Assembly (NCBI RefSeq): GCF_001659605.2
Contig: NC_035178.2
Location: forward strand, 3,997,734-4,061,733
Length of the DNA stretch: 64,000 bases
From: Manihot esculenta
Lineage: Eukaryota; Streptophyta; Magnoliopsida; Malpighiales; Euphorbiaceae
Direction of reading: 5' to 3'
Positions 37,119 to 48,412 of the stretch are shown here, in pieces; position 1 is the stretch's first letter, and each line of letters opens with the position of its first letter. The notes under the pieces are model-generated. The model was not told where the DNA came from. It did no database searches and saw only the letters and a program-made list of their open reading frames with translations. The translations under genes were made by a program, and so were the position numbers.

Positions 37119-38532
37119 ATGGAAGGTGAATCCATCTCTGAGCTTCTTTGTCAAGAAAGCGAGACTTGTCTTGCAGAAGAAGTGGTGGATGAGGATACAT
37201 TCATTGACATGACAAAAAGTTGTGGTGATTTTGGTGAAGAAGAAAATGGGTATCTGAAAATGTTGGTTGAGAGAGAAATCAATTTTGGGTGCAAAAGGGA
37301 TCAATCTGTGAGTTTTGATAACTGGGTCAAATGTGCTCGCTTGGAAGCCATCGCATGGATCCTCAAAGTTAGTGTTGTTTTGTTTCATTGAGCTGCAGAA
37401 TGATAAATTTTTAACACAGATAATTTAGTATATCGATGTCGGATTCTGATTTTCTGGTAATTAATGCAGACTAGAGCAATCTTTGGTTTCCGCTTCCAAA
37501 CAGCTTATTTGTCCATTACATACTTCGATCGATTCCTCTCAAAGAGGTCTATTGATGTAAGATAATTGTATTCTCAATTACATGATTTCTCTTTCAATAC
37601 TTGTTCAAGCAATCGGATTGATCTTGTTTTCATTTTTCGGTTGCAGAGTGAGAAATTATGGGCAGTGAGATTACTGACAGTGGCGTGTCTTTCTTTGGCT
37701 GCAAAAATGGAGGAGACAAATGCACCTGCTTTATCAGAGTTTCAGATTGAGGAATACAATTTTGAAAGCCAAGTAATTCAAAGAATGGAGCTTTTGGTAT
37801 TAAACACATTGGAATGGAGAATGATTTCCATTACTCCTTTTGCTTTTCTTCATTACTTGATCATTAAATTCTGCAAAGACTCTCCAACAAGGCATATAGT
37901 ATCAAGGACTGTTGGATTCATCTCTGCTTTAATGAGAGGTAACTCTCAATGGGCATTGATTATCTTTTTTATTTACGCCAAATTTTGTGATTTTTATTTT
38001 TATTTTTTTTTTCGGGGGGGTGGGGGGGGTGGGGGGCTATGTATTGATATATGTTCTTATTTGCAGAGATCAATTTGAAGGATCATAGACCGTCTGCTAT
38101 AGCAGCAGCAGCCACCTTAATGGCATTGGATCAGAGCTTAACAAGACAAGCTTTGGAGTGTAAGATGAATTCCATTTCTTATTCTGGGTTTCTTGAAATT
38201 GTGAGTCCTTGATTTGTCCATTCATTATAACTCAATTTCTTCAAGATTAGATGAAATGCATTAAGTTTAGAGCACATTCTGATCAATGAGACTTGCTTGT
38301 GTCTCAGGAAGATGTGTGTCAATGCTACAATCTAATGCAAAAACTGGAAATGGAGAACATTAAAACACCAAAGCTTGTAAATTCGCAGGTTGCCTCGCCT
38401 GCTGCTCAGTTGAGACCACTAGATGTTGTAGAGAATTCTTCAGTGACTTGTGCTATTAGCACAAAGAGGAAAAGACATGCATTCGATAATTCTGATAAAA
38501 ATTATGGGTTAACTGATGAGAAGAAAAGATAA
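37119..38532 (+). CDS. CYCD5: D-type cyclin, D5-like
   Basis: Five coding exons: 37119-37367, 37470-37556, 37647-37938, 38067-38200 and 38308-38532, giving about 328 residues. LLCQE at residues 9-13 is a full LxCxE retinoblastoma-binding motif. The cyclin N-box follows (RLEAIAWILK, then TAYLSITYFDRFLSKR, AVRLLTVACLSLAAKMEE), and a C-terminal cyclin fold begins at ITPFAFLHYLIIKFC. D cyclins pair with CDKA and phosphorylate RBR to open G1/S. The C-terminus has a basic KRKRH patch. The early LLCQES and the overall length point to the D5 group rather than D1 or D3, but this is my reading without a tree. Intron 3 contains a striking G-rich tract (separate entry). Confidence 0.9.
38014..38036 (+). 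other. G-quadruplex-prone tract in cyclin intron 3
   Basis: Three G-runs of 7, 8 and 6 are separated by single T residues on the transcribed-sense strand, directly after a long T-rich stretch and only about 30 bases before the 3' splice acceptor at 38066. The runs are long enough to supply four G-tracts of three or more. Confidence 0.7.
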
Positions 38533-40098
38533 GAAAGAAACTGTGGTTTTAAGAGCTCAGTCATTTTTTTTAAACTTGTCTGATGAGTGGATTTCAATTA
38601 TTACTTGATGGATATGACTTTGGAGTTGATTGGAAATGTTTCCTCAAGGAGAATGATCATAGAAAAGAGAAAAGGAGAAATAAAAAAGTGAAATAAAAAG
38701 CAAAGCTTTGGGCTACATATGTAAAAGGTGATTGTCAATAGATCAATGGCACCGTCTGAAAAAGAATACAAAGGCCTGAAGAGAGGTCAAGAAGGCTGCT
38801 TGTAGAACAGTCAGTTCATACGCTCACTCATATGTTCAATTCATTTTTTTTTTCTTTCCTTTCTATATATCCCTTTTTAGAAAATTTCTTCTTTATCATA
38901 ATAATAACATTTTCTTTTACATTTCTTTCTGGGTTTTTAACAATAGGATGCTTTGAAAAGACTGATAGTAATTATGGAGTGAGAGGGGAAGAGGGCTGTG
39001 GTTTCTGTTTGTTTGATTTGATAAATCTATGCTGCATGTTGGCCATCCAAAAAGTATTATTGTGAAGGTAGATGTGATTGGATTGGTTTGAATGTCTGGG
39101 GTTTTGCCCTTTCATAAGCTGGGGCCTGCTCTTTTTCCCCCGCAAAACCTTTGTTGGTTGTATTGAAGTTGGAGTGGGCCAAGAACCCTACACTTTGCTT
39201 TTGGAATCAAAAGGAATTTATTTTTTCTCTCTATATATTGATTTTCCTTCTCTAAGCTTTCATTTGAGTTCCTTTATTGATAATGATGGACATAGCTTTC
39301 ATAATGATGTTAGCTCTGATGATCATTTGCTTCTCTTATCCATCTGTATTTACTGTATATTACCCAAAGTTGGTGAGATAATTTTTCTTTGTTCTACAAG
39401 TTTTTTCTTGTATAAAAGACAAAAATAGAGATACCCATTTACCAAAAAGCAAAAACCCAATACTTAAAAATTAGCAGTACTTTATTATTATTTTTCTTTT
39501 GCATGATCCTGGACTGAACTACAAGATATGAAGCAGATTAGGTTGACGTAGTGAAAACTGAACAGATACTGGTGGTTTTAAATTTTTTTTTTTTTTTTTT
39601 TTTTTGCTTTAACAAGTTCCAAGGGCTTCATAGCTGTGAGTCAAAACTAGCAAAGGAGTACTTGATACTTAGGCCGGCAATGGTGGTACCGTCATCATCT
39701 GGCAACTTTGTTTGGGCTTAGGCATGTAGACGAACCACCACCAAATCATTTTGTTGTACTAGCCCCAGGTGGCTTGGACCTATTTACACAGCCACAGGTG
39801 TAGTTTATTGTTTCACTATCTAGTCTTTTCATGGGCCTTGTACTTGTACAGTTGAATTATATCCTATGGTTTCTGATAACTGGATGCTATTGGTGCATGA
39901 AATTTGAACAGGGTTCACTTACGTGTGGCCACTGTTCCCTTTTTTTTTTTTCAACAATGGTCATTGTTCATTACCCATTTTATCTCCTGGGAAGTTACCA
40001 ATGCCTACAAATTGGATTACGACTAATAAATTTATTATAATGGTTTTACTAGTGCATGAGAGTTTTCATGCTCGAACCAAGAATACCAATTTGGTTGA
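38533..40098. other. 3' flank of the cyclin and intergenic DNA
   Basis: The 3' UTR of the cyclin probably ends within a few hundred bases of 38532. Two T-rich open frames (38832-39065 and 39078-39428, plus) have no recognisable domain. A T run of about 27 occurs at 39579-39605. Confidence 0.4.
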
Positions 40099-41262
40099 TG
40101 TAGATTAATAATATTTATTATATTTTATGATTAAAATTACGGTCTATTTATATATGAAAGACAATATTTAACAAAAAAGAAAATAAGTCTATGATTATAA
40201 AATTTTTAAAATTAAGCAACTGATCCATTTATCAATATTTACTTTTTATATTAACATATTTAATTTTTTATAATCTATAATACTCTGTTCAAATTTGAGT
40301 ATAAATATTAATCACGCCTAAATATATAATTGAACTCGAGTCTATATGGATAACTGCTTGATTATCACACCACAACTTAATAAATACCAAATTTATTAAC
40401 TTAACTTTTTCCAATAGTTGACGTACCCACAAGACTTCACAGACGTCTTGTGTCATTATTCGACATTTAGATTTAGCACTAGAATGGAAGACCACATTTT
40501 CTTAACTCGGTAAAATGCTTTACACATATCATAAATACGAAAAATATTTTCTTTGACAGAATATAAAAATTTTAAATATTCTATTAATTTTTTTAACAAA
40601 TTCACAGTAATTAATAATATTAATCACATCGCTATGAATTGACCTTCAAATTTGCAGAAACAACTCACTATGAATAGACTTTCGAATCTGCAGAAACAAA
40701 TAAGCATCATCCCTAATTCAATCTTTACGAGTTTTATCAGTCGGAGGATTCTTGATAAAATAATCATCTATTTCAATATTTCGTAAATAAATGCGGATAG
40801 TCTCACTCCAATTTAAAAAATTATATCTATTTAATTTGTGTTCCGTAATTTTAATTATTACAAGAATCACATCAGTTAAGTTACGGTAGTTTTAATTTCA
40901 GCAATAAAAATAACCAACTCAAAATAATTAAAATAAATAAGGGATCAGATGAACAATACTCGTTAACAGTACTGATAAACAATTCTCGTAAATAATATTC
41001 GGTGAACAGTGCTCGATAAATAGAATTCTAAATCTCTAAACGTTACTTTAAATTTAAATTTTTTTAGATAAGAGGTTCTGATATTATATAAAATGATAAT
41101 ATTTATTATATTTTATAATAAAAATTATAACTTATTTATATATAAGACATAATATGTAAACACAAAAGAAAATTAAATTTATAATTATATAAATTTTAAA
41201 TAATTAATCTATTTATTAATAGTTACTTTTTATATTAATATATTTATTTTTAATAATTTATA
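40099..41262 (-). mobile_element. Internally deleted Ty1/copia element
   Basis: Two diverged direct repeats of about 180 bp (about 40099-40279 and 41087-41262) bracket 0.8 kb. Next to the right repeat the plus strand reads GGTTCTGATATTA (41074-41086), which on the minus strand is TAATATCAGAACC, a mutated tRNA-iMet primer site. This makes the element minus-strand. Next to the left repeat the minus strand encodes a copia RNase H piece (40289-40495): KSKCRIMTQDVCEVLWVRQL and KLWCDNQAVIHI, matching the family pattern (AEY RAMA..CE..WV..LL and LWCDN.AA.HIA). RNase H is the last pol domain before the 3' LTR in copia elements, so the order fits. Gag, protease, integrase and reverse transcriptase are gone. 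Outer borders are approximate. Confidence 0.7.
40289..40495 (-). pseudogene. Ty1/copia RNase H fragment
   Basis: A 68-codon open remnant of the pol RNase H domain. The CEVLWVRQLLEKVK helix and the LWCDNQAVIH strand are clear; the following conserved FHERTKHIE segment is lost or scrambled (SSSIIYLGVI). It is non-functional and part of the internally deleted element around it. Confidence 0.7.
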
Positions 41263-43300
41263 GTGGATTTAGCTACAGGTGCTCCTTCGAAGAAACAGAA
41301 GAAGAAGAAGCTGTAGCTGCTGGAATTAGAGGCTTCATGGGCTTAGAAATAGAGATAACTCATGCACTCCAGGAGATAAAATAGTAATCATTACAATCAT
41401 TATTTCACGGGTATAGATAAATTTTGTTCTATAAAAATAGTTTTTTTTTTATCTGTCTTAAATTATAAATTACTTTTTTTAAATAGTAATTTATTAATTA
41501 AATTTGTGATTATTTTTATTTAATATGTATTGAAAAAATAAAATTTATTAATTTTAAGAATAAATTAATAATGCAACTATATGAATAGAGTATATTAAAA
41601 ATGATAATATAAAATTTACTGTTATGAAATATGTTAACTATATTTTTCATTTTATATAAAAAATTATATTTTTAAGACCAACAGTATAAATAAATTATAT
41701 CTTATTAATTAATCATTCCAGTTAATTTTTCAATTATAAACTCATTCCAGACCCAATTATAAATATTATAACTCTTTATAATATGATTTGATAAGAACGA
41801 TACCAAAAACAACCAACTCCTTCCCATCCCTACTGTATTATCAAATAGATCTTATTAGGCTAGAGATGAAGGGGTGAGATAAGAGATGATAGTGATCCCA
41901 TAATTCAAGTTTGTATTTCATTCATCCATACCAAAGTTAATCATCTTTTACCCTTCCTTTAATATAATTAATTTTGAAAAAAAAATTTGTAAAATATGAA
42001 AAATTTCAATGTCTTTTAAAAAAAATCAAATTAAAATGAATTTAATTCTTCCATTTAGAATAAAATAATTATTAAAAAAATTAATTGAATTAAATTAAAA
42101 TTTTTTTTATTTGAAACGTAGAGTTAGTATTTGCATTTAAGGTGTTATTTGAGCACTAATGGCTAATTATCCAATCTAATATCTCAAATTAATAAGTAAA
42201 TTAATCAAGCAGGGATGACTGATGACAATGTGGAAATACTAGTATCTTTAATTCTCTATATATATTTACAATTCAATTTTTAATTAATATTTTTTGTTTA
42301 TGATATAATCTTTCCTAATAAATTAATTTTAATAGCCAATTAAATATATTCATTCTTTATCATTACCTTAATATTAAGAAAATAAAATTATAATATATAT
42401 TTGTTATAATAAAATTAAATATAATTATGGAAGTATTATCCAAAAATATTAGGATATATAAAATCAAAGTAGATCATTTTTAGTTGAAATCAAATTATAT
42501 TCTTAAATTGATTAGATAAAATTAGAAAAGGAAACAAATTGGTTGTATTAATTTTGGCCAAACTGATGCTGGATGTTCAGGGAAGGAGGTGGTGATAAGG
42601 GTTTAGAATGTTAGTAGAACAGGATGGAGCAAATAAGAATGGAACTCTCAGATCAACAAAAGGATTAGTTTATAAATCCATATTACAGCTTTACATGTCA
42701 GTAGCAAGTTCTAGACCAAGTTTTCCATGCTGATCATCTGAGCAGCCAAAATCATCTTTGGCCTCAAAATTTTGCTAGCCTTTCAAACTTTTACAGTGTG
42801 AAAGTATTCTACAGCCCCATAGATGCTGCAGCTGATCTCATTGAAAACCTGGAGAAGCAACGCAATGCTTGAGCATCAGTCACTGAAACTTGGCAGGCTT
42901 ATTCTTCAGGGGTGAAAAAAAGAATGATGATTCATGAGTGAGCATTAGTAGTTGCATGTTATCATTGTATAAGCCAGTTAGAACCAACCAGTAGAAACAG
43001 CAAATTATTTCTCCACTAGCCTTAATAAATTTTACAGAAACTAATTCGAGTGATCCAACAGCCCTAACATAAATTTGCCATTTACTGCCATTTGGTGATG
43101 TGTGAATCTGGAAAAAATTCTGCCATTTACTGCCCTAAGTATGGCACAGCAATGAAGCAAAGTCCGACAGCCCTAACATAAAGCAAAGAACTATGCACAT
43201 GAATAACAATTGTCTTGTGTCTGAATGCATTGTTCTCTAAATAACATCTAGAGTTTGGCCTTTTGGTTGAAATACAAATTCTACTTAGATTCAAATGTAA
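41263..43300. other. AT-rich intergenic DNA, no supported gene
   Basis: 41270-41400 has slightly higher GC. The rest to about 42540 is very AT-rich. From 42540 to 43140 base composition becomes more normal, and a phrase around AGCCCTAACATAAA recurs (43058 and 43170), but no frame is identifiable. Confidence 0.4.
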
Positions 43301-44412
43301 CGATGGCATTACCTGACAAAAGACAAATGTGTTAAATATAAGCGTGTTTAGTACTGTTACATAATTAAGAACTTAATATTGAGAATCAAGATAACAAGTA
43401 ATTAGACACAAAACGCAATAGCAATTTGGAAGGCTGCTGGATGTATTACTGAAAATAGGAAGCAAACAACAATACAACCCAGAGAATGAGTTTTAAATTC
43501 CAAGCCACAAGGCTGCACAAAACAGGAAAATAAACGTAGAAGATACCCTCCTCCCTTTCCATGATTCTTTAAATATTCCATCATTAATCATTACATAACT
43601 AATTCGTGCCAGTTGTCCCAATATTCTGCTGCAATTTCTGACACAGAATCTCTTTCTCCTCATGCATGATGCTCTGCTTCCCCCACATGCTTCCTCCTTG
43701 TATAAACTCTTAGCTTCTTAGGCCCAATTGAATCTTGGCCTAATTGATTCATCTTTGGGCCCGTATAAATGCCACCCGAAAGAGCTTCAGCCTTGTTCTC
43801 AAGGCTGCAGTTAGAAAATTGTTGACAAAAATTTGAAAAATCAACCCAAGTAGCCTCATCGTGAGAATGTCCCTGCCAATGGACTAAAACTTGTGTTGTA
43901 CTCTTTCTAACAGCTCGTCTTTGCAAAATAGCGGCAGGTTCAATTAAAGGTTCATCAATGGCCATTTCAGAAGGCAGGTCTGTGAGAGCTTGGTGTTGAC
44001 CAGTTACTTTCTTTAGTTGGGAGACATGAAAAATCGGGTAAATCCTTACTTCCAGCGGTAATTGGAGCTTATATGCCACTGAACCAATTCGACCAATGAT
44101 ATGAAAGGGACCATGGAACCTTGCTGCCAATTTAGGATGAGCGCAAGCAGTAAGCAGGACTGTCGATGAGGTCACTGAACCAATTCGACCAATGATACGA
44201 AAGGGACCATGGAACCTTGCTGCCAATTTAGGATGAGCGCGAGCAGTAAGCGAGGACTGTCGATGAGGTCTGAATTTGAGGAATCGTACCATGACCGTAG
44301 CAAGAGAGGTGGAGAAGAAACTCCCAATCATCGGCAGTAACGTGGGAGATAGAGGAGGAGGCGATTCTGGTGGCGAACAACGACGGGACCAACGTGGGAC
44401 TAAGGAGGCCAT
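43300..44412 (-). mobile_element. Ty3/gypsy chromovirus 3' fragment (integrase end, chromodomain, probable LTR start)
   Basis: A 250-codon frame (43660-44412) reads, after about 40 unrecognised residues, FLKFRPHRQSSL, then the GPF/Y module (HPKLAARFHGPFHIIGRIGS, VAYKLQLPLEVRIYPIFHVS, QLKKV) and a chromodomain (ILQRRAVRKSTTQVLVHWQG followed by EATWVDFSNFCQQF), then a charged tail ending near 43660. This is the C-terminal end of a chromovirus Gag-Pol (Tekay/Del-like). Downstream (about 43650 to 43300) comes T-rich sequence of the kind found in such 3' LTRs, though I could not prove an LTR. A 96/97-bp tandem duplication lies inside the frame. No reverse transcriptase or upstream integrase core is present. 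Its 5' edge abuts the truncated Ca2+-ATPase relic, in the same orientation. Confidence 0.75.
44077..44269. repeat. 96/97-bp tandem duplication inside the gypsy fragment
   Basis: Copy A is 44077-44172 and copy B is 44173-44269, directly adjacent and nearly identical, with one single-base length difference. The duplicated unit encodes the HPKLAARFHGPF segment, so the frame carries the GPF/Y motif twice. Confidence 0.88.
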
Positions 44413-47400
44413 GGGCTCCCTGAAATTTTAAGTCGAAATCCTTTTCCTCTAGTCTGAAGGTACCATGTCATCACAAACTGATACACAGACTGCCCCAAAA
44501 TATTCCTCCACATTTAATTGCTGATGAAGTTTCCTTTCCTACCCACTGGTGATCTCTTCATCAGGTCGTCATTTGGAGGCTCTGTGGCTAGTGCTAGTGA
44601 TCCTAGAGTGTCCATGATCATGTTGACCTAGAGAAGTTGAACAGCAGTTAGGGGAGCATTGCCTAAGATTAATGTTAATGTCATTCCCGGACAATATCAG
44701 GAGTGGAAAATCTTAAGGGAAATATGTAATAATAGGCTAGGTTATCTGTCAAACAGGCAGAAGAAAAACTGACAATCAGGGCAACCACATTGACTGTCAG
44801 TTGAAACTGAACAGATTTTTGAATGTTTACATAAACTGAACGTCCCCATTTGGCACCGTCACAATTGTGGAGAAGTTGTCAAGAAGTCATGAAGATGAAA
44901 AAAGAGTTCATCCACGAAGTACACCTTGAGGAATTCCAAAATACTGCAAATAAAAACAATAGATATACCTGAATTCTTGGAATCAGTTCATGCAACTCCT
45001 CACTCTTCTCCCGAAATTCTGGCCCCTCAATTGCAGTGGTGATGCTGTCTCTAGTGACCATTCGAACAACAATTCCAGCTGATCTGCAAATTGCAACAGA
45101 CTCCTTGACACCAGAGCGGGCCGTCAGAAATTTTAACCGAAATATTAAAAATCGAAAAATCTTATTAAAATTCTTGAAAAATTAAAAAGTAAATATTAAA
45201 TAATTAAGAAAAAATTATTTATAATAAAAAAAATTTTAATATGAAAAATTATAAAAATATTTAAAAAAATAAAATAAAATGTAAAATTTACCTCTTAAAT
45301 AAAATTTTGACTTCGAACTTTATGATAGGCCTTAGGTACTCGTCACACTTTTAAAAGTCGTGCGTCTCGAAATTCATTTTCTGAGAAATATGGATCTCCA
45401 TTGGACGTCGACAATAAAAATTAGGATTAGTCTAAATCTACTTTGAAATCCAAGACTAATCTCTCCGGATCTTTGATACCCACAATACCTATGCGAGTAT
45501 ACCCTTCGAAGGGATCAGAGCTTTCAGCAGAGAATTCACTTCCAGTTTCTTTATAAGCAAGGCAAAGAGTTCGAAGAGCTTCACTAGCAAATTTTTCAAC
45601 TGCATTCCTTAAATAATTGATGGTTGCATCATCAAGGGGAACAACCTCACCAGTTGCTATAAATTTGTCACATGCAGCTAAAATTATTTCAGAGGCACCC
45701 TTGCAGTGTGCCCGAAAACCTCCATTAGGAAGCTCTAAAACTACATCCATTCTCTTCTTTGTGGAGTTGAATGGTTCAACTTACACAATTTTTTATTTTT
45801 CCCTTTCTACTTGGAAATTACCTCCAATCAACAGCCCCAACTCTAAAAGAGCAGTTTCTGTGGGTGATCACAGTATCTCAACTTTGCTATCTCTTTTACT
45901 AACAACTTCTCCTCCAGTGTTATTAAATATTGATTCAATAGAATGCTCATAGCAGAATCAGGAACTGCAGGCCCAAAATTAAGTGTACTCTTGGAGCTGC
46001 TCACTTCCATGATTTCCCCACAGATGTATGCTTTTACAACAGTCATGTGGTTCGTTGTTAGTGTCCCAATTTTGTCACTACAGATAGTTGTGGCAGACCC
46101 CATTGACTCGCAATCAGCCAGATAACGAACAAGTGCCTTATCATTCATCATCTTCTTCATGGCAAAAGCAAGACTAATGTGACGGCCAAAGGAAGGATCT
46201 CGGTAACTGCAACAAGAACATTTGTAACAGCAACAGCAAAATATTCCAACAGTTCCATTGCATCATCACCAGACCAGTTTCCAGTGACTTCCTTCAGCAA
46301 GCTTACGTCTAAATAATCCTTCCACCAGTACAGCAAAAGTCACACAGCAAAAAATAGGCCTATTTTCCCATTTACAGTTGCTACTCCATTCAGTTTGACC
46401 TGCAATGGGGTCTCATCATCTCCTCCTTCAATGCGCGTAGCCATTAGTTTACCCCACTGTGTTCTCATGCCAACAGCAATCACAAGCATTTTGCAAGATC
46501 CGTCCCGCACTTTGGTCCCTGAAGGAAGAAATGGATTTGTAGCATCCACTTGCACTGGTTCACTCTATCCTGTTAAACTGGATTCATTAATTAATAAAGA
46601 AAACCCTGAGATAAAAAGTCCATCAGCTGGAACTTGGTCTCCAATGGAAAGATGAAAAACGTCACCAGGAAGTATATCATACATGGATACCTTCTGCCTC
46701 AAGCCATTTCTGGTGACCTGAGCTGATATCTTTTTCTTCTCCTTGTCCAAATCTTTGTAACTGCAGAGATTGCTTATAATCACTAGTGGCAGTGACAAAC
46801 ACAACAAGCAGAATACTAGCAATGATTCCAAGCCCATGCTGAGCATCTTTTGGCCATCCTTCCTTTATTATGCCAACAATAAGATACACAACAGCACAAA
46901 CACCGAGTATCATAATAGTCATATCTTGAAGGGCTTCCCAAACAAAAACCCAGAAACCTCTTGGTGGGCTCACGGTGAATTTATTTATCCCATAAATTTC
47001 TTTCCTTCTACTTAGTAAATCCTCGGAAGAAGAAATATCATCAGCAATTGATGTGGAGAGCTTGCCAGATATACCCTCCACCGAATCATGAATAGCCAGT
47101 TTCTTCAAGCCATGGCCTTCAACAATGGCTGCCAACTCTTCGGCACAAATTTGAAAACCAGCAGACTCAACCTCCTCAGGTACAGTGCAGTCATTGGACA
47201 AATTAAGACCTGTAAGTGTTCAAGGAAAAATCAATATGGAATGAGAAACCCCCAATTACATCAAAACTTTTGAACAAAGCAAGAGATTCTCACAATGGAT
47301 AAACTGAAGAGCAGCTTTTGCGACCAAAACTGCAACACGAAGCTTCTCCTGAAATATAAAGATGGAAAAAAAAATACATGAAAAATGTAGCTTTTACCTA

Positions 47401-48412
47401 AGATTTTTATCAAGGCAAGAATATTTTCAAGGCCTTTCATTACTGAAGCCATAGATAGGCTAACAAAGTTCATTCATGAACCGAAGTTTTATTGGAGATA
47501 GCAAGTTTAGATTACAAATACGTCACTAAAGCAATATTCCTGGGAGAACAACCTGTCTAAGTATTACTGCACAGAGTTCCAAATGGCTAGCCAGTTCCAA
47601 GAAGAACTAATGTAATGTAAGTCATTAGAAACCAGTTCTTTCTCGCTCAAGAAACAATTACCACATGCACACAAGATTTCTCTGCCGATCCTTTCTGCTC
47701 AAGCCTCTTGAAACAATTGCAGAACAAGAATTACTAGCTACGTTCTACGGGTCTTTTTACATCCCACATTAGTTGGATATCTATATATATGATTTTGGGT
47801 TGCCAGCATTCTGGTTTTTAAACATCATAAGAACTGGCGATTAAGCAAAGCAGGACGTTGTGAATATAGTAGAAAATAGTTTCGCTGGACTATCTTTGAA
47901 GCCTCAGATTCAGTTTCCCTTATAGAAGCATCCACCTCATTGCATTTGAAAATAACTGTTTTAACGACTTATTTATGGTGAATGGGAAGGAATGTATACA
48001 CAGAAAAAGGACAAATCAACTTGTTTTTTGTTATTGCAAGAAAATCTAAGCAGCAGCAATTAATTTTCAGAAAAAAAAAATCATAAAAAATTAGGTAAAG
48101 TGGAAAAGAAGCTATCTGAAATAGTCAACGTGGAAAATAAAATTTAGGACTTGTCTCTATCTGGAGCGAAGTCCTAAACAAGATATTTTGTACAGTTCTA
48201 AAGAACGGAATAACAGAGAAAGAAAGGAGAGGAGGACCTGATTGGAACGACGAATAGCCTCGGATTCAAAGCGTTTGGAGAGATTAGCAGTGAAACGAAA
48301 CCGGCGCTTCCGATTCTTCACCAACCAAGAAAGCTTCCTGCATAACAGCAAGGCTTCTCCGATTTGTTCTTAGGCTTAACGTCCCCAAAATGCTCATCAC
48401 ATAGGATTCCGT
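44412..48412 (-). pseudogene. Relic of an autoinhibited Ca2+-ATPase (ACA1/ACA2-like)
   Basis: Type IIB P-type pumps export Ca2+ under calmodulin control. Recognisable pieces: N-terminus with RKRRFRFTANLSKRFES (exon 48412-48238), EKLRVAVLVAKAALQFI (47348-47294), TVPEEVESAGFQICAEELAA to the actuator and TM1-4 (from 47209), the phosphorylation region, KGASEIILAACDKF, and the transport end [20 protein letters not shown] (about 44620). Lesions: start codon ACG (48410-48412); small frameshifts near 48397, 48354, 46757, 46343, 46275 and 46175; stops at 46565-46567 (the TGES motif becomes TG-stop-S), 45868-45870, 45793-45795, 45781-45783, 44628-44630 and 44514-44516; DKTGT changed to DKIGT (46062-46076); TGDN changed to TRDS (about 45050); a roughly 320-bp insertion (45124-45446); and complete loss of the exon with GDGTNDAP. 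One donor GT is AT. It stops at about 44412 against the gypsy fragment. Confidence 0.93.
45124..45446. mobile_element. Insertion of about 0.32 kb inside the Ca2+-ATPase relic
   Basis: The ATPase homology stops after GIVGIKDPER (about 45447) and resumes with the VKESVAICRSAGIVVRMVT segment read from about 45120. Between them lies AT-rich sequence with no ATPase similarity, following a short GC-richer stretch (about 45300-45420). No target duplication or inverted ends could be defined, so it is an unclassified insertion and could be a truncated LTR piece. Borders are within about ten bases. Confidence 0.55.

Noticed and set aside
42700..42900. Minus-strand QVFNEIS that could be a further 3' exon of the Ca2+-ATPase beyond the gypsy fragment
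   Set aside because: Orientation and order fit, but only six or seven residues match and the following sequence does not continue as ACA; left out of the relic.
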